From Ligula intestinalis (Eukaryota; Platyhelminthes; Cestoda; Diphyllobothriidea; Diphyllobothriidae), in assembly GCA_036362985.1 (NCBI GenBank), contig JAYGXS010000007.1:6499438-6563437 (forward strand): a stretch of 64,000 bases of DNA, in the 5' to 3' direction. The position numbers and the translations under genes are program-made. Positions 35,801-42,379 of the stretch are shown here, one piece after another. Positions within the stretch are counted from its first letter, which is position 1. The number at the start of each line of letters is the position of its first letter. Under the pieces are notes generated by a model. The model saw only the letters and a program-made list of their open reading frames with translations, made no database searches and had not been told where the DNA came from.

Positions 35801-36806
35801 AACTTAGGGTTGTGGTTGAGGCTAAGGGTAGGATTGTGGTAACGGCTAAAGTTGGTGTCAGAATTGAGACACGGGAATATCGACCCTTGCTGGACTTTAG
35901 CTCCAGGCCACCTGGGTTACTTGGCCGGAGAGGTATGTAGACTATGCTGGATTTGCATCTTGACTCTTCGCGGGTCGTCGGTTCCCTCTGTTCAAGACTT
36001 AATGAGACCAATTTCGCCTTCGTATTTTGTGCTAAATATTTGATAAGCGATAACTACAGGCTTTTTCTGTCTTTTGAATGATTTCTTTAAGTAGACTTTA
36101 ACCTCCAGTATACCCTGTGAGATCTGTTTTCATGATTTTTCGTTCCTATTGTTCATTAAGTCTTGTTGAAGTGGGTTCTATGAATATAATTATCGGGACC
36201 TTTTTATCATACATTCGACTAGATTGTGAAAGTCTCAGTGGGATTCGAACCCATGACAGCAGAGCGATGACTTCAATAAAGTTAATGCTGTAATCATCAC
36301 CTAGAGCATCACATTTGGGTCAGTGAAATACGTAGACTCGTACGTGCTCGAGTTTATCTACTAGTATAAATAAGGTGACTTGCTTTAATAGCATCTAGAA
36401 CAATTAAATTATTGATACTTAACAGTCATTAAATTTCGGGTTCAGCCATCAGATACCGGATCTGGTTTTCACAACAGCTTCTAGCACACTCTACTAGCTG
36501 CTAAACCCTAACTTTGTGTGACAATTCCTCACGCAAACAATAGGTACGACCAACACCACAACCACGGTGACTGCCTCCTCCGGCACTGGACATACTACCA
36601 CTACCACAGCTACCGCCAGTGCCCCAAAGGCAGTTGACGCGACTTCTCAACCCGAACCCATGGATACTGAACGCTCCGATAACAACGCCGAGTTGACTCC
36701 CTCACCGCACACACCTGCCGCCGCCGCCTCCTCTGATGTGGACGAAATGATTGCCGAGGAGGAGGGCAAGACAAGCTCTGAGAAGAAGTCGGATAAAAAG
36801 GACTAA
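10343..36806 (+). CDS. PSMD1: 26S proteasome non-ATPase regulatory subunit 1 (Rpn2), 17 exons
   Basis: Rpn2 is the large scaffold of the 19S regulatory particle base. It binds the ATPase ring and the ubiquitin receptor Rpn13. Exons: 10343-10405, 10439-10682, 10720-10939, 15950-16157, 18525-18905, 19452-19692, 19780-19920, 20009-20158, 21123-21313, 23296-23462, 23560-23791, 30152-30488, 31880-32024, 32429-32480, 32625-32735, 33953-34526, 36544-36806. Each junction keeps phase and uses GT-AG, giving 3720 nt and 1239 residues. Residues 1-245 match the N-terminal rod helices ([15 protein letters not shown]). Residues 373-770 carry the proteasome/cyclosome repeats ([41 protein letters not shown]). 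Residues 840-980 match the C-terminal domain ([22 protein letters not shown]). Unusual: residues about 980-1239 add a poly-D/E stretch, a PPEPF motif at 1126-1130 and a further ~107-residue Thr/Ser/Lys-rich tail; animal orthologues end at the PPEPF region. Introns are swollen by transposons. Confidence 0.95.
10439..10682 (+). CDS. PSMD1: PSMD1 exon 2
   Basis: Acceptor TTTAG at 10434-10438. Encodes [20 protein letters not shown] and [14 protein letters not shown], conserved helical rod. Donor at 10683 (GTATGT) leaves one base, phase 1. Only 37 bp separate it from exon 3. Confidence 0.95.
10720..10939 (+). CDS. PSMD1: PSMD1 exon 3
   Basis: Acceptor AATTTAG. Encodes [18 protein letters not shown] through [12 protein letters not shown]. 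Donor GTTAGT at 10940 splits the Arg codon, which is completed in exon 4 (AG|G), giving ETRREDIF as in orthologues (ETRRLDVF). Confidence 0.93.
10940..12235. other. PSMD1 intron 3, left part: nothing recognised
   Basis: Start of a 5010-bp intron. AT-rich, with a short AAGG run at about 11860-11877. No coding homology on either strand. Confidence 0.5.
12285..13340 (-). pseudogene. RTE-like reverse transcriptase, C-terminal two thirds
   Basis: Encodes [31 protein letters not shown], the catalytic [13 protein letters not shown] (about 13075-13110), [21 protein letters not shown] and LLYGCECW, then RRLRWF. The next codon is TGA where family members have Gly (W-F-G-H-V), at about 12543. Beyond it the same frame continues [17 protein letters not shown] to VRDIIEAG. 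This premature stop plus breaks upstream of 13331 make it a pseudogene. Confidence 0.88.
14233..15198 (-). pseudogene. RTE-like apurinic endonuclease domain
   Basis: About 320 residues. Motifs: [12 protein letters not shown] (catalytic E), [24 protein letters not shown], a position usually GDWN that reads AGGWNGRTG here, [18 protein letters not shown] and [13 protein letters not shown] (catalytic H). The domain frame is open, but the metal-binding GDxN aspartate reads Gly, so activity is doubtful. Domain assignment is firm; the linked RT is broken. Confidence 0.85.
15950..16157 (+). CDS. PSMD1: PSMD1 exon 4
   Basis: Acceptor CGTTCTAG. Encodes [20 protein letters not shown] to [11 protein letters not shown], matching the orthologous FINVCQCLIFLDDPQ segment. 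Donor CAG|GTAAGC, phase 0. It sits between the RTE-like element and the mariner. Confidence 0.95.
16377..16405. repeat. Left terminal inverted repeat of mariner
   Basis: Pairs with 17878-17907; preceded by TA. Confidence 0.9.
16654..17779 (+). pseudogene. Mariner-type transposase, frameshifted
   Basis: The N-terminal part (16654-16938) encodes a helix-turn-helix region ([20 protein letters not shown]). A frame change near 16935 continues as [21 protein letters not shown] further break near 17000 leads into the catalytic part (17078-17779). Catalytic residues: WFSDESSF (first D), [10 protein letters not shown] (second D), SPDLNAMDF (third D). There are 37 residues between the second and third D, the DD37D pattern. 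Two frame breaks mean no active enzyme. The terminal FERYL and stop are followed by the right inverted repeat. Confidence 0.92.
17878..17907. repeat. Right terminal inverted repeat of mariner
   Basis: Reverse complement of the left end; followed by TA at 17908-17909. Confidence 0.9.
17910..18524. other. Rest of PSMD1 intron 4: nothing recognised
   Basis: AT-rich intron ending in a pyrimidine-rich acceptor (GTTATCTCTTTAG). No frame or repeat match seen. Confidence 0.5.
18525..18905 (+). CDS. PSMD1: PSMD1 exon 5
   Basis: Encodes [20 protein letters not shown] and [13 protein letters not shown], conserved, then an Ala/Glu/Lys-rich linker ([20 protein letters not shown]) where orthologues also carry a variable Ser/Glu-rich loop. 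It ends [12 protein letters not shown], matching the family ..KILSGE. Phase 0 at both ends. Confidence 0.95.
18906..19451. other. PSMD1 intron 5: nothing recognised
   Basis: 546-bp intron, GTGGGT donor and CCCACAACAG acceptor. No embedded feature seen. Confidence 0.5.
19452..19692 (+). CDS. PSMD1: PSMD1 exon 6
   Basis: Encodes [20 protein letters not shown] and [20 protein letters not shown], nearly identical to orthologues, ending TLGVIHK. Donor GTAAGT leaves one base, completing the Gly codon in exon 7. Confidence 0.97.
19780..19920 (+). CDS. PSMD1: PSMD1 exon 7
   Basis: Encodes [17 protein letters not shown] and [17 protein letters not shown], the first proteasome/cyclosome repeat region. 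GT-AG introns of 87 and 88 bp flank it. Confidence 0.97.
20009..20158 (+). CDS. PSMD1: PSMD1 exon 8
   Basis: Encodes [20 protein letters not shown] then [20 protein letters not shown] and YQDDAVT, a canonical PC repeat. Confidence 0.97.
20159..21122. other. PSMD1 intron 8: nothing recognised
   Basis: 964-bp intron. The minus strand has short open frames without recognisable domains. Acceptor CCTTTTCTCAG. Confidence 0.5.
21123..21313 (+). CDS. PSMD1: PSMD1 exon 9
   Basis: Encodes [40 protein letters not shown] and [13 protein letters not shown] repeats. Phase 0 at the 3' end. Confidence 0.97.
21314..22555. other. PSMD1 intron 9, left part: nothing recognised
   Basis: No supported gene. A 96-residue minus-strand frame at 21898-22188 has no motif I recognise. 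Confidence 0.4.
22560..22830. repeat. Inverted pair of PLE-type terminal repeats
   Basis: A + copy (about 22682-22800) carries the hammerhead-like core described separately. A minus-strand copy (about 22560-22640) precedes it head-to-head: reverse-complemented it reads CAAATAAAATTATTG then CCCAG and TTCTCAATTACTTTTTGGGA, like the sequence after the core at 33800-33890. PLEs commonly end in such inverted or tandem long repeats. Confidence 0.6.
22682..22723 (+). ncRNA. Hammerhead-ribozyme-like core, copy 1
   Basis: GTCT, CTAATGA (one change from CUGAUGA), a 19-nt hairpin segment with ATCCG/CGGAT, GAAAC, GGC, AGGC. GUCU/AGGC can form helix I (one G-U). The changed core G and the GGC cleavage triplet suggest it is inactive. 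Followed by GAATAAA. Confidence 0.5.
23296..23462 (+). CDS. PSMD1: PSMD1 exon 10
   Basis: Encodes [20 protein letters not shown] and [19 protein letters not shown], continuing the PC repeat toroid. Ends after two bases of the Lys codon; exon 11 supplies the G. Confidence 0.97.
23560..23791 (+). CDS. PSMD1: PSMD1 exon 11
   Basis: Encodes [40 protein letters not shown] and [17 protein letters not shown]. Donor AAG|GTACTT, phase 0. A 6.4-kb intron full of repeats follows. Confidence 0.97.
23815..23847. repeat. (TG)n microsatellite
   Basis: About 16 TG units, 24 bp into PSMD1 intron 11. Confidence 0.95.
23985..24170 (-). repeat. tRNA-derived SINE (-)
   Basis: On the minus strand a box-B-like GGTCCGAATCTCGG near 24117-24131 precedes GACTGGCTGATGACGGCTAA and a body ending in a GGTCTCCCATTG-type sequence. 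The body matches the SINE copies at 31.5 and 35 kb (GACTGACGACGGCT...). Confidence 0.65.
24503..24835 (+). pseudogene. Penelope-like element RT fragment
   Basis: Begins at the RT active site, YVDDTFVI, then [56 protein letters not shown]. This order is characteristic of the PLE RT palm/thumb. A stop precedes YVDD and homology fades after about 24745. 5' and 3' truncated. Confidence 0.85.
24840..26130. other. PSMD1 intron 11, middle: no gene recognised
   Basis: Mixed-composition intron DNA after the PLE fragment. No domain-bearing frame. Part may be the 3' UTR of the adjacent minus-strand element. Confidence 0.4.
26396..28516 (-). pseudogene. RT plus three C2H2 zinc fingers, single in-frame stop
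   Basis: RT motifs: [47 protein letters not shown], the catalytic [13 protein letters not shown] (about 27820-27850), [11 protein letters not shown] and LLYGAETWT, then [10 protein letters not shown]. The C-terminal third has a degenerate finger ([19 protein letters not shown]), a TAA at 26723-26725, and in the same frame two canonical fingers: [20 protein letters not shown] then [20 protein letters not shown]. One stop is all that breaks the frame. The fingers could bind template nucleic acid. Confidence 0.87.
28519..28528. other. Assembly gap (10 N)
   Basis: Ten undetermined bases. The endonuclease N-terminus and the RT meet here directly, although such elements normally have several hundred residues between these points. 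The true missing length is therefore probably much greater than 10 bp. Confidence 0.97.
28529..28850 (-). pseudogene. Endonuclease N-terminal fragment of the zinc-finger element
   Basis: Encodes [32 protein letters not shown] (catalytic E), [31 protein letters not shown] and AIRKDIV, the start of an apurinic-type endonuclease. It is cut by the gap before the GDFN and SDH motifs. Whether it is broken in the genome or only in the assembly cannot be told. Confidence 0.8.
29001..30151. other. PSMD1 intron 11, right part
   Basis: No gene. 29650-29970 is markedly GC-rich and ends in a 16-base C run (about 29971-29986), possibly the 5' end of the upstream minus-strand element. Acceptor CCAACTTTTAG for exon 12. 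Confidence 0.45.
30152..30488 (+). CDS. PSMD1: PSMD1 exon 12
   Basis: Encodes [60 protein letters not shown] and [11 protein letters not shown]. Clear match to the orthologous C-terminal domain. Donor at 30489 leaves one base. Confidence 0.97.
31375..31485 (-). repeat. SINE body fragment (-)
   Basis: ACGTTCACCCGAGCGCTAAC to GATAATATTGCCGGCA, matching 34825-34950 and 35385-35500. Confidence 0.55.
31520..31665 (+). repeat. tRNA-derived SINE (+)
   Basis: Head GTGGCTCAATGGTCGGGCCG (box A) and a degraded box B, then GGTCTGAGTATGACTGGC, CATTCCAGTCTCCCTTGTCT and TTGCTGGCAATATTAC. Same family as 35535-35700. Confidence 0.7.
31880..32024 (+). CDS. PSMD1: PSMD1 exon 13
   Basis: Encodes [20 protein letters not shown], then [18 protein letters not shown]. 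Orthologues have the equivalent [17 protein letters not shown]. Donor GTGAGT leaves GT of a Val codon. Confidence 0.95.
32025..32428. other. PSMD1 intron 13: nothing recognised
   Basis: 404-bp intron, GT-AG, no embedded feature seen. Confidence 0.5.
32429..32480 (+). CDS. PSMD1: PSMD1 exon 14 (52 bp)
   Basis: Small exon encoding [17 protein letters not shown] within the variable charged linker. Phase fits both neighbours, acceptor CCTTTTAG, donor AAG|GTATGT. Confidence 0.88.
32625..32735 (+). CDS. PSMD1: PSMD1 exon 15
   Basis: Encodes [20 protein letters not shown] then [17 protein letters not shown], matching the conserved [20 protein letters not shown] region. Phase 0 at both ends. Confidence 0.96.
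32736..33140. other. PSMD1 intron 15, left part: nothing recognised
   Basis: No repeat or frame assigned. Confidence 0.5.
33141..33440 (-). pseudogene. Penelope-like GIY-YIG endonuclease fragment
   Basis: Encodes [20 protein letters not shown] (PLE-type start with paired cysteines; the usual YIG is HIG here), YLPRLLES and [14 protein letters not shown]. This is the C-terminal endonuclease of PLEs. Short, diverged and cut off from any RT. Confidence 0.75.
33455..33535 (-). tRNA. tRNA-like sequence, possibly pseudogene or SINE head
   Basis: On the minus strand: CGTTTG acceptor strand with CAAATG partner (one G-U), box-A-like TAGTTTAGCGGTAGAGC, and a perfect T arm, GCGGG TTCAAAT CCCGC. The anticodon arm does not fold convincingly, so this is more likely a tRNA pseudogene or SINE-derived copy than a working tRNA. 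Confidence 0.45.
33759..33800 (+). ncRNA. Hammerhead-ribozyme-like core, copy 2
   Basis: GTCT, CTGATTA (one change), a 19-nt hairpin segment with ATCCG/CGGAT, GAAAC, GTC, AGGC. Helix I (GUCU/AGGC) and the GUC cleavage triplet are intact. Downstream GAATAAA, CAGCGATCG and TTCTTCTCAATTG continue the PLE-type terminal repeat to about 33900. Confidence 0.55.
33953..34526 (+). CDS. PSMD1: PSMD1 exon 16 (acidic expansion and PPEPF motif)
   Basis: Starts [15 protein letters not shown], matching the conserved GGIIILKDTSED. Then about 130 residues of Gly/Ala/Ser-rich and poly-Asp/Glu sequence, much longer than in orthologues. It then carries [18 protein letters not shown], corresponding to the Rpn13-docking C-terminus of animal Rpn2 (PPEPF followed by an aromatic). 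Donor GTGAGT leaves one base. The open frame continues into the intron only to 34594. Confidence 0.92.
34800..35090 (-). repeat. tRNA-derived SINE, near full length (-)
   Basis: On the minus strand the head has CTGGCTCAATGGTAAGCGCG, then GACTGACGACGGCTGATAAG, GGTCTCCCTTGACTTTGCCG, and a tail ending GTTAGCGATCGATGAAAG. This copy defines the order head-body-tail. Confidence 0.7.
35125..35325 (-). repeat. tRNA-derived SINE, internally deleted (-)
   Basis: The head on the minus strand has GCGAGTTCGAGCTTTGGGTC (box B) and the tail GTTAGCGATCGGTGAACG. The middle of the body is missing. Contains a TTAG tetranucleotide run at 35261-35280 in its head. Confidence 0.65.
35261..35280. repeat. TTAG tetranucleotide run
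   Basis: Four to five units inside the SINE head, apparently replication slippage. Confidence 0.85.
35385..35500 (-). repeat. SINE body/tail fragment (-)
   Basis: Matches the tail half of 34800-35090 (ending at CAGATAGTATTGCCTGC). Confidence 0.6.
35530..35700 (+). repeat. tRNA-derived SINE head and body (+)
   Basis: Clear box A (TGGCTCAATGGTTAGAGCGC) and box B (GTTGTGAGTTCGAGCCTC), then GGTTTGGGTATGACTGACTG, ACGACGGCTAGTGAGCC and ATTCCAGTCTTCCTTATC. Best-preserved Pol III promoter of the family here. Confidence 0.8.
36225..36315 (-). repeat. Diverged tRNA-like remnant (-)
   Basis: Box-B-like GGGTTCGAATCCCAC on the minus strand, with flanks (GTGAAA.. and ..CACATTTGGGTC) resembling those around 33430-33560. 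Not a foldable tRNA. Confidence 0.4.
36544..36806 (+). CDS. PSMD1: PSMD1 exon 17 (C-terminal tail and stop)
   Basis: Encodes [20 protein letters not shown], then [20 protein letters not shown] and ending [16 protein letters not shown], stop TAA at 36804-36806. Low-complexity Thr/Ser then acidic then Lys-rich. No counterpart in the mammalian protein. Phase fits exon 16. Confidence 0.85.
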
Positions 36807-37215
36807 TCTTGTTGTGTTACAGTAGTAAACAGGCCAGTCAAAACGGACTTCATATGTGCGTGTTTTGTGTGTGCATGTGCAATCATCTGCGTGTTTATGA
36901 CCGAGCAGTTTTCCAGGCCTCGCTGCCGAGCCCTCCAGCCCGATAGCGTGACCCTTTTGTGGTCTCCTCTTCGGACCACACTATTTTTGTTCACTTCTTG
37001 TGTGTGCGTCACACACGGCACGTACGCTGGTGTTGTTTACCTTTTATCTACTTCTGCATCCTTTTCACCCGTCTATTTTCAGCGCGCATCCTTGCGTGGG
37101 TGGATGCCTTCAGGTTTCTCTGAGGCACATGTTGTAGGCACACACACAGAGCCTAGCAAGGTTTCCTCCTGGCGCAAGGTCGTATTGTAATCATAAATTC
37201 TCGAATAAGGTTTGT
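36807..37215 (+). other. Likely PSMD1 3' UTR
   Basis: No coding signal. No AATAAA within 400 bp. An AATAAG at about 37204-37209, followed by GT-rich sequence, is the nearest candidate polyadenylation signal. Inference only. Confidence 0.35.
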
Positions 37216-40200
37216 GTGTGACCACCTTCTTCCTTGGCCTGAGGGTCCCCTTGAAGGTGTTTGCTAGCGCTTGTCCAAAACTGGTTGCGTCGACAAGAGA
37301 TGGGTCCCCAAATCACAAGTCAGGGAAGACGGTGTTGGTGAACATAAGTTAACTGCCGCAAAATGAATGATTAAAAGGCTGTGCTACAAGCCAGGTGTGT
37401 CCGTGAAGTTGCGTTCGCGGCTGCGAAGCCCTGAGTGCGAAATGTGTCCATCGATTGGTTCGAAGTAAGATGCGCTTCAGAACGCGAGTCGCCAAAGTGA
37501 TCGTAGGACTGGCAGAACATCGCGGGCCTCTCGCAGCGGTTAACAACGAAAGTGCGGGAGAGTTAATCACGTGTGAGTACATAAAGAATTGGCTAGCGAA
37601 GAGAGGATGAGTCAGCGCAGCAGGCTCCCACAAGTTAGTGAAGCGACACTTCAAAAGCTCTGCGCATGCGTCTGACATTAAATAGTCCCTTCTACCTTGT
37701 TTGGTGTAACTAACTTAGCCTTCCTTCCCGGATGCAGACGACATTAGTACTGCGTGTCAGTCAGGTGTGGTCGGGCGCCTCGTCTACTAGTGCTAGACGG
37801 TATTTTGCAACTATAGGGAGTTGTGAAATAATAAAGGTATGGTAATCTAGTCGGGGTTGACTGTCGCAGCAGATAGCTAGCCGAACAAGATGGTCCATCC
37901 TCTCGGACTCTATCTGGTGCCCAGCTCTAGTCTGTGTTAACTGTACGTTGGGTGTAATACGGTGAACACAATCCCTCTTGACGTCTAAAATGACTAGTAA
38001 AAGCAAATGAGGTTTTCTGGTGAGTTCGCTTTACCCCTCAATAAAGTCCATAATCTCTTTTTTGCTAGACAGAACCAGCATCTTGTACTTGGCGTAAACG
38101 GGATAATGTTGATACGCAGCCACGCTGGATTATACTAGTTTGGAAGCTAGAACGAAAGGGTCCCATCTTTCAGTTCAAGTCACCCTTGTGACTCTTGTAT
38201 CTCACGGTCAGTATGACATTAAACAAACCGCGATTCTTGTTTAATATCTGCCTTTGAAAGATGGGTGAGGTTTGGCGTCTCATCCACACGTTTCTGCTGC
38301 ATCAGTCTCGGTACATATATAAAAAACCCAGCGTCATAATTTGCGTGCAATAGGTGGGCCAAAATATACCAGACTGGTCGTTTCTGGCCCGTTCTTACGG
38401 AAACAATGCCAGAAATATGTTTCAATGAAGCATGCCTCTTGATTATTAATACTGTTCCCTTGAAAGTGGCATTCATTCGCGTCACCTTGATGGTTAAAAA
38501 TCGTAAGACGATGACTTTAACTTGGGAATGGTCGACGCAATGCCCCCAAAACGACTAGTAAGTGTGTATGGAACGTCCGGCGGTGATGCTTCACCAAATC
38601 GGCTTTTCTCTGTCACCTTACTGGTGTAGGGTGGGTGCATAAAAAGCCAAGAATGCATACCTTGTGTCCCATTCATAATGGATAGGAGGCGGTGGCATTT
38701 ACCGCAATGGAAAATAGTGATTATTTCGGGGGTCAAGGTCTCAGCCAATCGGGTGTCTATTAATGGTATGTCGTTTTGAGAAGAAGAATATTCGATCGCT
38801 GGAACAACCATTTTATTTGCTTGACATTTTGATCCCCGTGGCGGTGTCATCGTCAGAGACATGAGCAGAAAATAGAAGCAGAAACATAAGACTCGTTTCT
38901 GGTATGTCGTATATTGTCGACGTCATATCAGGGTGGAGAGTCTGTGATCAGGTAATCTGCCGTAGTCATGCTCTGGTTTCAGAACGTAGGTTTAAATTCT
39001 GCGTGGGCACCCCATTCGTTCATCAGTGTTGCATTCCCAGGCAGGTGTGACTCGAATGCGACGGGAGAATATTCAGTGCACTGGATGGTGGGTTTTCATG
39101 GCTCATGTGACGATAGTCACACTAAGGCTCAGGTGCATCGTGGATAGAACTCTGTTCACATCGGTGGATAAATTCGGTTATATAGGCTGCAACGTCTGAG
39201 AAAACACCAAAATCGGCGACTTATTGATCCACCGCATCTCGAAAGCCAATTCGGCCTGCGTATGGGACCGCAATGAATTTCGACTCAACTTTAAACTCGA
39301 AATGTACAGGACAATAGTCCTGAAACCGTTTATTCATATAAGAAGGACTAATTTAGTTAATTCTAGATCATCTGTCACTGTAAAATATTAAAATTGAGGT
39401 TAAGGACATGATACCAGAGATGGGGATCTTGGGACGGAACGGGATTCTCGGCGTTTACGCCACGCTGAGACAATTTCAGATATGCTGGAACGAGCAGCTT
39501 GCGAGAATGGATAACAAATTTTATAGATATGCGGATGGTTTTTGACAGGGAGGGCTAAAATACATCCTGCAGAAATCACCTGAGGAAATCATTTCAGGAA
39601 AATCAGGAAATCCTTTCAGCGCCCTGGCAGTCACTCACCCAGATTTGACGGCCGGATGCGCTTGTTCTGTTAAACGCGTATTCGTGACAGCAGAATCCAC
39701 CGCAATTGCGCTGCGTCGAGCAAACCCGACAACTCTAATATCCTCAATAGTTCCAACACCCATTCATCATTGCGGTGAGTTATAGCGGCCTCGCCGCTGC
39801 TGATTAAACAGCTCTCCTGGTCGCATTGCGATCGCGCATAGGCCTGGTTGGCTACATGTGAATCCGTCACAGGCGTGCCAGGCGTAATAAAATTCAACCT
39901 GACCGCACAGAAACACTCACACTCAGTCAATGCATGGACCTACTGGGCCATGCGCGCATTTATGGCAGCATGTGGTACATCATCGCCAGCTCCATCTTAT
40001 CACCACCGACTGGAGGCGGCATTCTGCTGCTGAAGACATGGGACTCTATTGCCCTAGACGAGAAGCGACTACCGATATAGCCAATGTCGACGCAGGCACA
40101 CACAAGGTTATACCAGACTGTCTCTTCAGACCAGTTGTGGTGATGTCTGTTGTTGAATATCCCTCGAGCGTCATCGCCCCGGGCCGAATCTCACATGACC

Positions 40201-40970
40201 GCACTGTGTCAACTTCCAGGCTTTCATACTTTGGACGCGTGCTCGTTCATCTCCCACACGGGTCCCAGTTCATCTCTTACCACACGGAACCGGGCCTGGA
40301 GATCATGGCGGCAACGGGTCTTACCGATTAACGTAAGCCACTCTGATAAACAGCCGATACAAGGAGCGTGCGGCTGATAAGGACGAAACGTGACTAAGCA
40401 GTATGTTTGAGAATGAACTATCATATTATCCTTAGGCTAGACCGAAGGCGGCCTTAAACGACACCGAACAAATCGTTGAGATTCAAAAGATGTGTCTTAG
40501 CAAATTGAACGCGGCATCCACTGCAGGTGATGTATACTAGGGACACATGGGGAGCGCGAATTTGGCTTATGCACTGACTGTTAAAGGTTAATGAGGGGTT
40601 GTTGCAGTTGGAGGATGCGGACTTTGGGAGGAGAAAGTATGCAGGACGCAGGGCCCAGGGGATAAGAAAATGCAGGGTTCGTCGAGCTGCTTTGGGGTGG
40701 TATACCCTAATGACCTCCTAAGTTCCGCATTGGATGCGGAACGTCCTTGTACCTGAGGGGGGTCAACATAACGTAGTTTAACTAGCCGGCAAACTTGACC
40801 ACATGAAGGCTTAACGTGAGAATCTGTCACCAACTCTTTCTCGAGATAAGACGCGGAGCTGGAGGATCTGAGCGGAACCGGGAAGCGAGACTGCATAAGG
40901 CGCCAGAGATGGGCAGGAGGTTGGTAGGTGTCTCCACTGCTCCGCGAAGGGTTAGTAAGTTCACTTCACT
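37216..40970. other. Intergenic DNA, no gene recognised
   Basis: Short frames on both strands without recognisable domains. One hammerhead-like core sits at 38819-38860. Probably old repeat remnants. Confidence 0.45.
38819..38860 (-). ncRNA. Hammerhead-ribozyme-like core, copy 3
   Basis: Minus strand: GTCT, CTGACGA (fits CUGANGA), a 19-nt hairpin segment, AAAA in place of GAAA, then TGTC and AAGC. Followed by AAATAAAA, CCAGCGATCGAA and TTCTTCTTCTCAAAA as in copy 2. The GAAA change predicts inactivity. Confidence 0.45.
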
Positions 40971-40974
40971 ACCA

Positions 40975-41440
40975 GCCCTAACGTAGACATATAACTAACT
41001 CTAAAAAGCCACAAAATCTGAAACAAAACCCAGACCTTACGTTTACCTTAACCCTAAACTAAAACATTTACATATCACTTAGCCATAATTGTAGACAAAA
41101 ATATGGAAGCAATTCTCATTCTTATACTTACCTCAAAACTAACTCTTATCCATTACCAAACAGTACTCCTAAGGATAGACCTGTGGTTTACCAAATCATA
41201 CATATAGTCATCATGCTACAACGTAAACAGAATCGTAGTCCTAGTAATAACACTAAACCTAATAATTAATCATGAAATTACTCAAGCACAGAACTCACAC
41301 TACACCTGAACATAACACTAACCGCAACAATAAACCTGCACCGAATACGAGCCCTAAGCGAAGCCTAAGTGTTATCTTCAAAACTAACTTAGACTGAAAC
41401 CCAATTCTACACTTGATCTAACCGTAATCGAGAACGTGCA
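40975..41440. repeat. G-poor, C/A-rich degenerate repeat tract
   Basis: About 460 bp in which G is scarce on the + strand and motifs such as AACCCTAAAC, ACTCTAA, ACCTAATAA and GCCCTAAGC recur irregularly. No frame. Looks like a decayed short tandem repeat. Confidence 0.55.
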
Positions 41441-41474
41441 CCTAAAAATCTATGGGAAAATACCTCGCTGACTC

Positions 41475-41800
41475 ATGCCGGCTTCCTTGCCAAAAGCCAA
41501 GAAAGTGCAGTGGCTACGCGCGCCGGCTAAATTCCTACGCAGTTACTTGGCCTTCCGCCTCGGCTCGAGACGGACGTGACGCTGCAGTGCTCTCTCACGG
41601 TGCTGATGGTCGAACTCAACGCCAGACCGAGTCAACCACTGACTATTCTCCTACTTGTTCTGTACATAATATAAACTTCTGCTACTCTGGTTCTCCAAGA
41701 CTTCTCTATCATCTCCTAAGGGACCGGGCCAAGAAGATCGCAGTACTTAGGCTTTAACAGGCGTAGCCTGAACTCCTTTGCGATTTTGGTGACTACCTGA
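41475..41800 (+). repeat. Dispersed repeat, copy A
   Basis: CCGGCTTCCTTGCCAAAAGC, GGCTACGCGCGCCGGCTAAA, CTTCCGCCTCGGCTCGAGAC, ...TCTCCTAAGGGACCGGGCC, AGGCGTAGCCT. Strongly matches 42380-42830. Role unknown; possibly an untranslated part of a non-LTR element. Confidence 0.75.
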
Positions 41801-42379
41801 CGTGATCTGAACTCTCAGCTTCTGATCTATCTGAGCTCAATCAACATCCAACATCCCTCAACTTCAACTGATTTTTTCCTGTATCATCCCTGTGACCGCG
41901 AAGCAAGAGATGCTCAATTTCTCACAGCCCGTCTACCCAGGCTTTGGTTCCTTCCTCATCCCGAAGAGGGGTTCTTGCTTTGAGTGCTCATTTCCTCAAC
42001 TCCTTTCGCAACTCTGCTCCTTCTTCTACTGCCAATGGTATCCCTCCTCCCTCAACTCAACGCAACCCACACTGACATGGCATACGGATTTGCCGTCGAA
42101 ATTAAACATAGCCAACATGAATCTCTCACACGTAGTCGAGATGACCAATCTCCTACACGACTCACGCATGAAAGCACGGAAACTCATGCGAGTCACAACC
42201 GTCCCAACAACACGAACTCTTCAAACTCTACCGCCGGTATGGACAAACTTCTTCATTTTTTACTAATCTCCCTTTGTTTGTTTCCTTTATTTTGTCTACG
42301 GCTGGCATCGATCCTGCCTTCCGCGTCCATTCCCGCCGCCTTCGGTCTTGCCGGGGGTACTGTGGGTGCCCACCTCGCC
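41801..42379. other. Spacer between the two repeat copies
   Basis: Pyrimidine-rich sequence with an open + strand frame (41984-42430, Ser/Thr-rich). No domain recognised; coding status unsupported. Confidence 0.3.

Larger units (their letters stand above)
34527..36543. other. PSMD1 intron 16
   Basis: 2017 bp, dominated by a SINE cluster (34780-35700), a TTAG run and a tRNA-like remnant near 36240. Acceptor AACAATAG is weak in pyrimidines. Confidence 0.7.

Noticed and set aside
39670..40424. Several 60-130 codon frames on both strands
   Set aside because: No motif, no splice context, no repeat match; expected by chance.
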